From Anaeramoeba flamelloides (lineage: Eukaryota; Metamonada; Anaeramoebidae), in NCBI GenBank assembly GCA_027625915.1, contig JANTQA010000051.1:3224501-3288500 (forward strand): a stretch of 64,000 nucleotides of DNA. Direction: 5' to 3'. The notes beneath the pieces are model-generated. The model had not been told where the DNA came from and did no database searches. It worked only from the letters and a program-made list of their open reading frames with translations. Below are positions 60,481 through 64,000 of the stretch, piece after piece; within the stretch, counting starts at the first letter, position 1; every line of letters starts with the position of its first letter. The position numbers and the translations under genes were made by a program.

Positions 60481-61911
60481 ATTTCTTTTTTTTTTTAAGA
60501 ATCAAATCCTATTTAAAATTATAACGAAACAAATTTTTTATAGAATCAGTAATAAAACTACCAAAAGTTCATTAAAGTAGTGTGTCTAGAGAATAATTTT
60601 TTAATTGTTTGATAGCATAAGTTGGCTTATTTTTTTTGAAAAAATAATAGAGTATTATAGATATAAGTTATGAATTTGGAAAATGATATTTTTATTGTTA
60701 TTTTTTTGTTTTTGTTTTTATATTGATTGGATATTATTTTGAACAAGTTTAATTTGATTAATCATCATTCTGATAAGTGATAAGTTTTAATTTGAATAGT
60801 TTGATTGTTATATGAAGGAAATTAATTTTAAATAAAATTAATTATACTACATTTTCATTAATATTAAGTATTAAAAATCTTGTCTGAGATTATTTTTATC
60901 TAAGGTTTTTTTTTCATTACTATATTCTTTTTTTTTTTTTTTTTAAATTTTTGATATAATATCTATCTCTTGGAAATCAAAGGGTACACGTTAAAAAAAA
61001 TATTGAATAGATGTTTTTTTGCATATTTTGGATAACCATTAATCGTTTATAATTAACTATTGATTGTGATAGAGCACTGTTTTTGTTTTTTTAATATTAT
61101 TGCCTTTTATAGAGAAAATTGTTAATTAAAATGAATTTTTAATATAAAAACTAGTTATTTTATTAATATATATTTTTTCTATTAGCTTTTTGTTCATAAA
61201 AATTTTCAAATTTTTATTTAAACTATCATTTTAACTACATACCATTATTACAATTATAAAAATAATTTTAATATTATTAATATCCAAAATTTTTTTATCT
61301 TTGAAAATTGGAATTCAGAAAAAATTAAACCATTTATGAGTCAAAGGGTCCTAGTTTTAATGAGTAAAATAAAGGTTTTAAAGGGGTTGAATTGAAATTT
61401 GAAAAAAATAAATTAATTTTGAAAATCACAAAATTAAAATAATTTTTTCTTTTCTTCCTTTTTTTTTTTTATTTTATACAACTAATTCATTTGCAATTTT
61501 TTTTTCTGGGCAAGATCTCTAGTCATTGTGTAATAGTATGTTGTTCAAAGATTACTGAAAACGTTGAAATCATTTTTTAGAACTTGTATTTATTTCTTTT
61601 AGAATTTTCTATGATCTTCAATAAGAGATTGAGAATAGCATTTTTTTTTTCTCAATAGATACCTAAGTATTTTGGTTTTTCATTACTTATTCACTAACAA
61701 CAATTATCAAATATTAACTGTTATATGATTATCTTATATAGTATATTGTAACACAAATAAAGAATCTATTGAAAAAAATTTTTTATTGTGGTTTTTTGAT
61801 ATTTGGTCCTGTAAAATAACAGCATATAAAAAGAAAAAGTATCAGATTTATTATTATTATTATTGAAGAGAGGTGATTCAACAAAATTTCATTCAGTTTT
61901 TTTTTTTTTTG
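60481..61911. other. Non-coding stretch
   Basis: No gene or confident repeat is recognised. Confidence 0.4.
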
Positions 61912-61978
61912 TTTTCCAGAATTCAAAAGAATAGAGTAAAATCAACAATTTAACTTTATTCTTTTGAATTTTGGAAAA
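61912..61978. repeat. Family G hairpin, copy 3
   Basis: TTTTCCAGAATTCAAAAGAA on the left and TTCTTTTGAATTTTGGAAAA on the right, nearly perfect over 67 bp. Confidence 0.75.
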
Positions 61979-62071
61979 CATGTGTAATATTTTTTTTTTA
62001 CTTTTAGAAATTATTAGAAAATTTCATAATTTTTTGGTCAATTTCTTAAATTAAAAAAAACCACTGTTAGC

Positions 62072-62138
62072 TTTTCCAGAATTCAAAAGAATTGAGAAAA
62101 ATCTGAGATTTTACTCTGTTCTTTTAAATTGTGGAAAA
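62072..62138. repeat. Family G hairpin, copy 4
   Basis: TTTTCCAGAATTCAAAAGAA on the left and TTCTTTTAAATTGTGGAAAA on the right. It lies 94 bp after copy 3 and just before the large palindrome. Confidence 0.75.
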
Positions 62139-62159
62139 GATAGGCACTTGAAAACACTT

Positions 62160-62440
62160 TTTGTTAGGTTTTCTTGATATTTCGATTTATTTTGAAAATC
62201 AATAGATTTTCGTTAGGTTTTTTTTAGTTTTCTATTTTATTGTTTAGTTCTCTAGGTTTTTTTGAGGTTTTCTATTTTATTTGTTAAGCGTTCTATAGAT
62301 TTTCCAAATAAAATGAAAAACAAAAAAAAACTAACGGCAATCAATAGATTTTTGAAATAAAATAGAAAACTTCAAAAAACCCTAGAACCCTTAACTAATA
62401 AAAGAGAAAACCTCAAGTAAACCTAGGCTATCTAAGGCAC
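62160..62440. repeat. Large imperfect palindrome built of TTTTCTATTTTATT units
   Basis: The left arm carries repeated GGTTTTCTATTTTATTTGTT and TTCTAGGTTTTTTTGAG-like units, and the right arm carries the same units inverted (AAATAAAATAGAAAAC, CCTAGAACCCTTAACTAAT). The centre is near 62305. One arm's sequence recurs at 1-205. Confidence 0.65.
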
Positions 62441-62781
62441 TTACAGAAACTCTGTAATTGTATTTAGAGTTATTTTATTGTTCTATCTGGAATTGATAAT
62501 TTTTTTACAATTTATACTTTATATAAATAAAATAAAGTTAGTACCATTATATATACCTTGATTCATTTTTTTTTTTTTTTTTTGGATTCTTCTGGGCTAT
62601 GGTGGGACTTTTACTTCTAATATAAATGGCCAAATAAGAGAAAATATCTTAATTTTCAAAATTTGTTTAAAAAATAATTGTAATGGATCAGTAAAAAAAA
62701 TCCAAATTTACTATAATCAACCAAAACTATAATAATATCATCTTTTTTAATAAAAATCCCACTTTAAAATGTTTTGAAATA

Positions 62782-63372
62782 AGTTTTTTCGAAAATAGTA
62801 GGGAAAATTTCTTTTAATATATATATTTATTAAACCCAATCTTCAATAAAAAAAATTTAAATATACAAAATCATTAAACACAATTTATAAATTCTGATAA
62901 TAATTCAATTTGTTTTTTTTCTATTGTTTTAAATAAAAAAAGATATTAAATTTTCTGATTTCAATTTTATCTGATATTTTTTTATAGGTAAAAAGTTGTG
63001 TTTATTATTTTCTTTTTGATCGTAAAAATGATTTTCATAACTTTTATAATTTCAGCAAATTTTCCAATAAAATTGAAAATAGATAAATGCATTTGGTTAT
63101 TTAAAAAATCATTTGTACGCTTTCCATATTTCAAGTTTTTTATTGAAATTAGTTTTACATTGTTTTTTTTACAAAGGTTACTATTTTTTTTTTTTACAGT
63201 TTTTTGGAAATATTTCAAAGAAAATAATTAGAAATAAATACCTCTGTCATTTTATTCAATGGTTTTAATATTAAACTTAATTTGGTATTGTCATATAAAG
63301 AATAAATCCACTAACAAAGATTGTTTTTGTTATGAAATATAAACAAAAATATGCTAATTTTTCGAAATAACT
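62782..63372 (+). mobile_element. Family F inverted-repeat element, copy 2 (591 bp)
   Basis: Collinear with copy 1 over its whole length, e.g. GATAATAATTCAATTTGTTT, AAATTTTCTGATTTCAATTT and ATATTAAACTTAATTTGGTA. TA flanks at 62780-62781 and 63373-63374. The terminal repeats are more diverged than in copy 1. Confidence 0.7.
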
Positions 63373-63387
63373 TATATAAACTAAAAT

Positions 63388-63905
63388 CCAAAAATTTGGA
63401 CACATTTTAAACAGTTGAAAGTATAACAATACTACAATTTACATTCAATTTGGAAATAAATTTTGATTTTCCAAACTTTTTTCATTTTTTATCTTTTTTT
63501 GTTTTTATTTCATTTCCTTTTTTCAGTTACATAATCTATTTCGTTAGATCTGGGATTTTTTTTTTCAATTAATGGTTGATAGAAGATTATTGTTAAGTTT
63601 GTTAGATAGAAAAATCACATGCAATCAGTTGCTGGTATCTTATCATTTGATCGATCAACAATTGTTGGTAAAATTTCAACAAATTTACCAAAATATTTTT
63701 TATTCCACTTGTTTCATCATTTTGGACATACTTATTTCTATCATTTGTTTTATATTTTTTTCTTATATTTGGATAAAAAAGATTACCTATAAAAAACATG
63801 AATACTGTGTGACTTAAATGTAGTTTTATATTAGGTTTCGAAAAAAATATCATAAATTGAGTTTTTTTTTCCTGTTTTTGATTTTGGGTGTGTCCAAATT
63901 TTTGG
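63388..63905. mobile_element. Family E inverted-repeat element (518 bp)
   Basis: Left end CCAAAAATTTGGACACA is the complement of the right end TGTGTCCAAATTTTTGG. The CCAAAAA..TGG.ACAC core is shared with the D transposon. The interior has an 81-codon frame without motif. No clear TA duplication is seen at the tips. Confidence 0.6.
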
Positions 63906-64000
63906 AATGGGGTTTATATATATTGTGAGCAAAGCAAAATGTTCCCGTTATTTTTCTTATCGTATTTTATCTTTGAATTAATGAAGAAAACCGTGAAAAC

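Noticed and set aside
1-64000. CRISPR arrays, operons or prophage
   Set aside because: No spaced direct-repeat array, ribosome-binding sites or clustered co-oriented genes are present. The DNA is eukaryotic.

Overview
The window is very A+T-rich nuclear DNA from a microbial eukaryote. The evidence is GT-AG introns (one proven by the way it completes a RING finger), AATAAA poly(A) signals, a Tra1/TRRAP homologue full of Asn, Ser, Asp and Lys tracts, and long A/T homopolymers in non-coding DNA. Asn tracts written in mixed AAT/AAC recall dictyostelids and other free-living amoebae such as Anaeramoeba. The very wide gene spacing does not fit a compact genome like Dictyostelium discoideum. I cannot fix the species. 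TAA is used as an ordinary stop.

Only about eight loci look like host genes. From left to right they are: a ComEC/Rec2-type metallo-beta-lactamase-fold protein, probably with a spliced B-box-like zinc finger at its N-terminus (3825-5931, +); a dual-specificity-phosphatase-like locus with a damaged P-loop (10614-11298, +); an unrecognised 235-residue protein (18959-19666, -); an uninterrupted 13-kb Tra1/TRRAP gene (26623-39576, +); an armadillo-repeat protein (46242-47938, +); a two-exon RING-H2 E3 ligase (52872-53776, -); a possible small membrane protein (57242-57616, -); and a 210-residue coiled-coil protein (58177-58809, +). They do not form an operon or an obvious pathway. Tra1 is a transcription co-activator scaffold, the RING protein a likely ubiquitin ligase, and the others have no context-based role.

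The rest is gene-poor DNA rich in old DNA-transposon debris. I name these families A-K: A, a ~195-bp near-palindrome with TA duplications (five full copies plus remnants); B, ~459 bp with TTA/TAA duplications (two copies); C, ~411 bp (one copy plus a tandem partial); D, a decayed Tc1/mariner copy with recognisable transposase; E, F, J and K, elements with terminal inverted repeats, several sharing a D-like core; G, ~67-bp hairpins (four copies); H, a ~750-bp element (three copies, two invaded by other insertions); I, a short element sharing H's tip. A LINE reverse-transcriptase fossil lies at 41.6-42.4 kb. The two ends of the window carry related palindromic repeats.

Most unusual points: the B-box/ComEC-like gene model, the DSP-like locus with CX5R changed to CX5L, three ACGCGT boxes spaced about one helical turn apart in a 20-kb AT desert, and the nested TA-element families.
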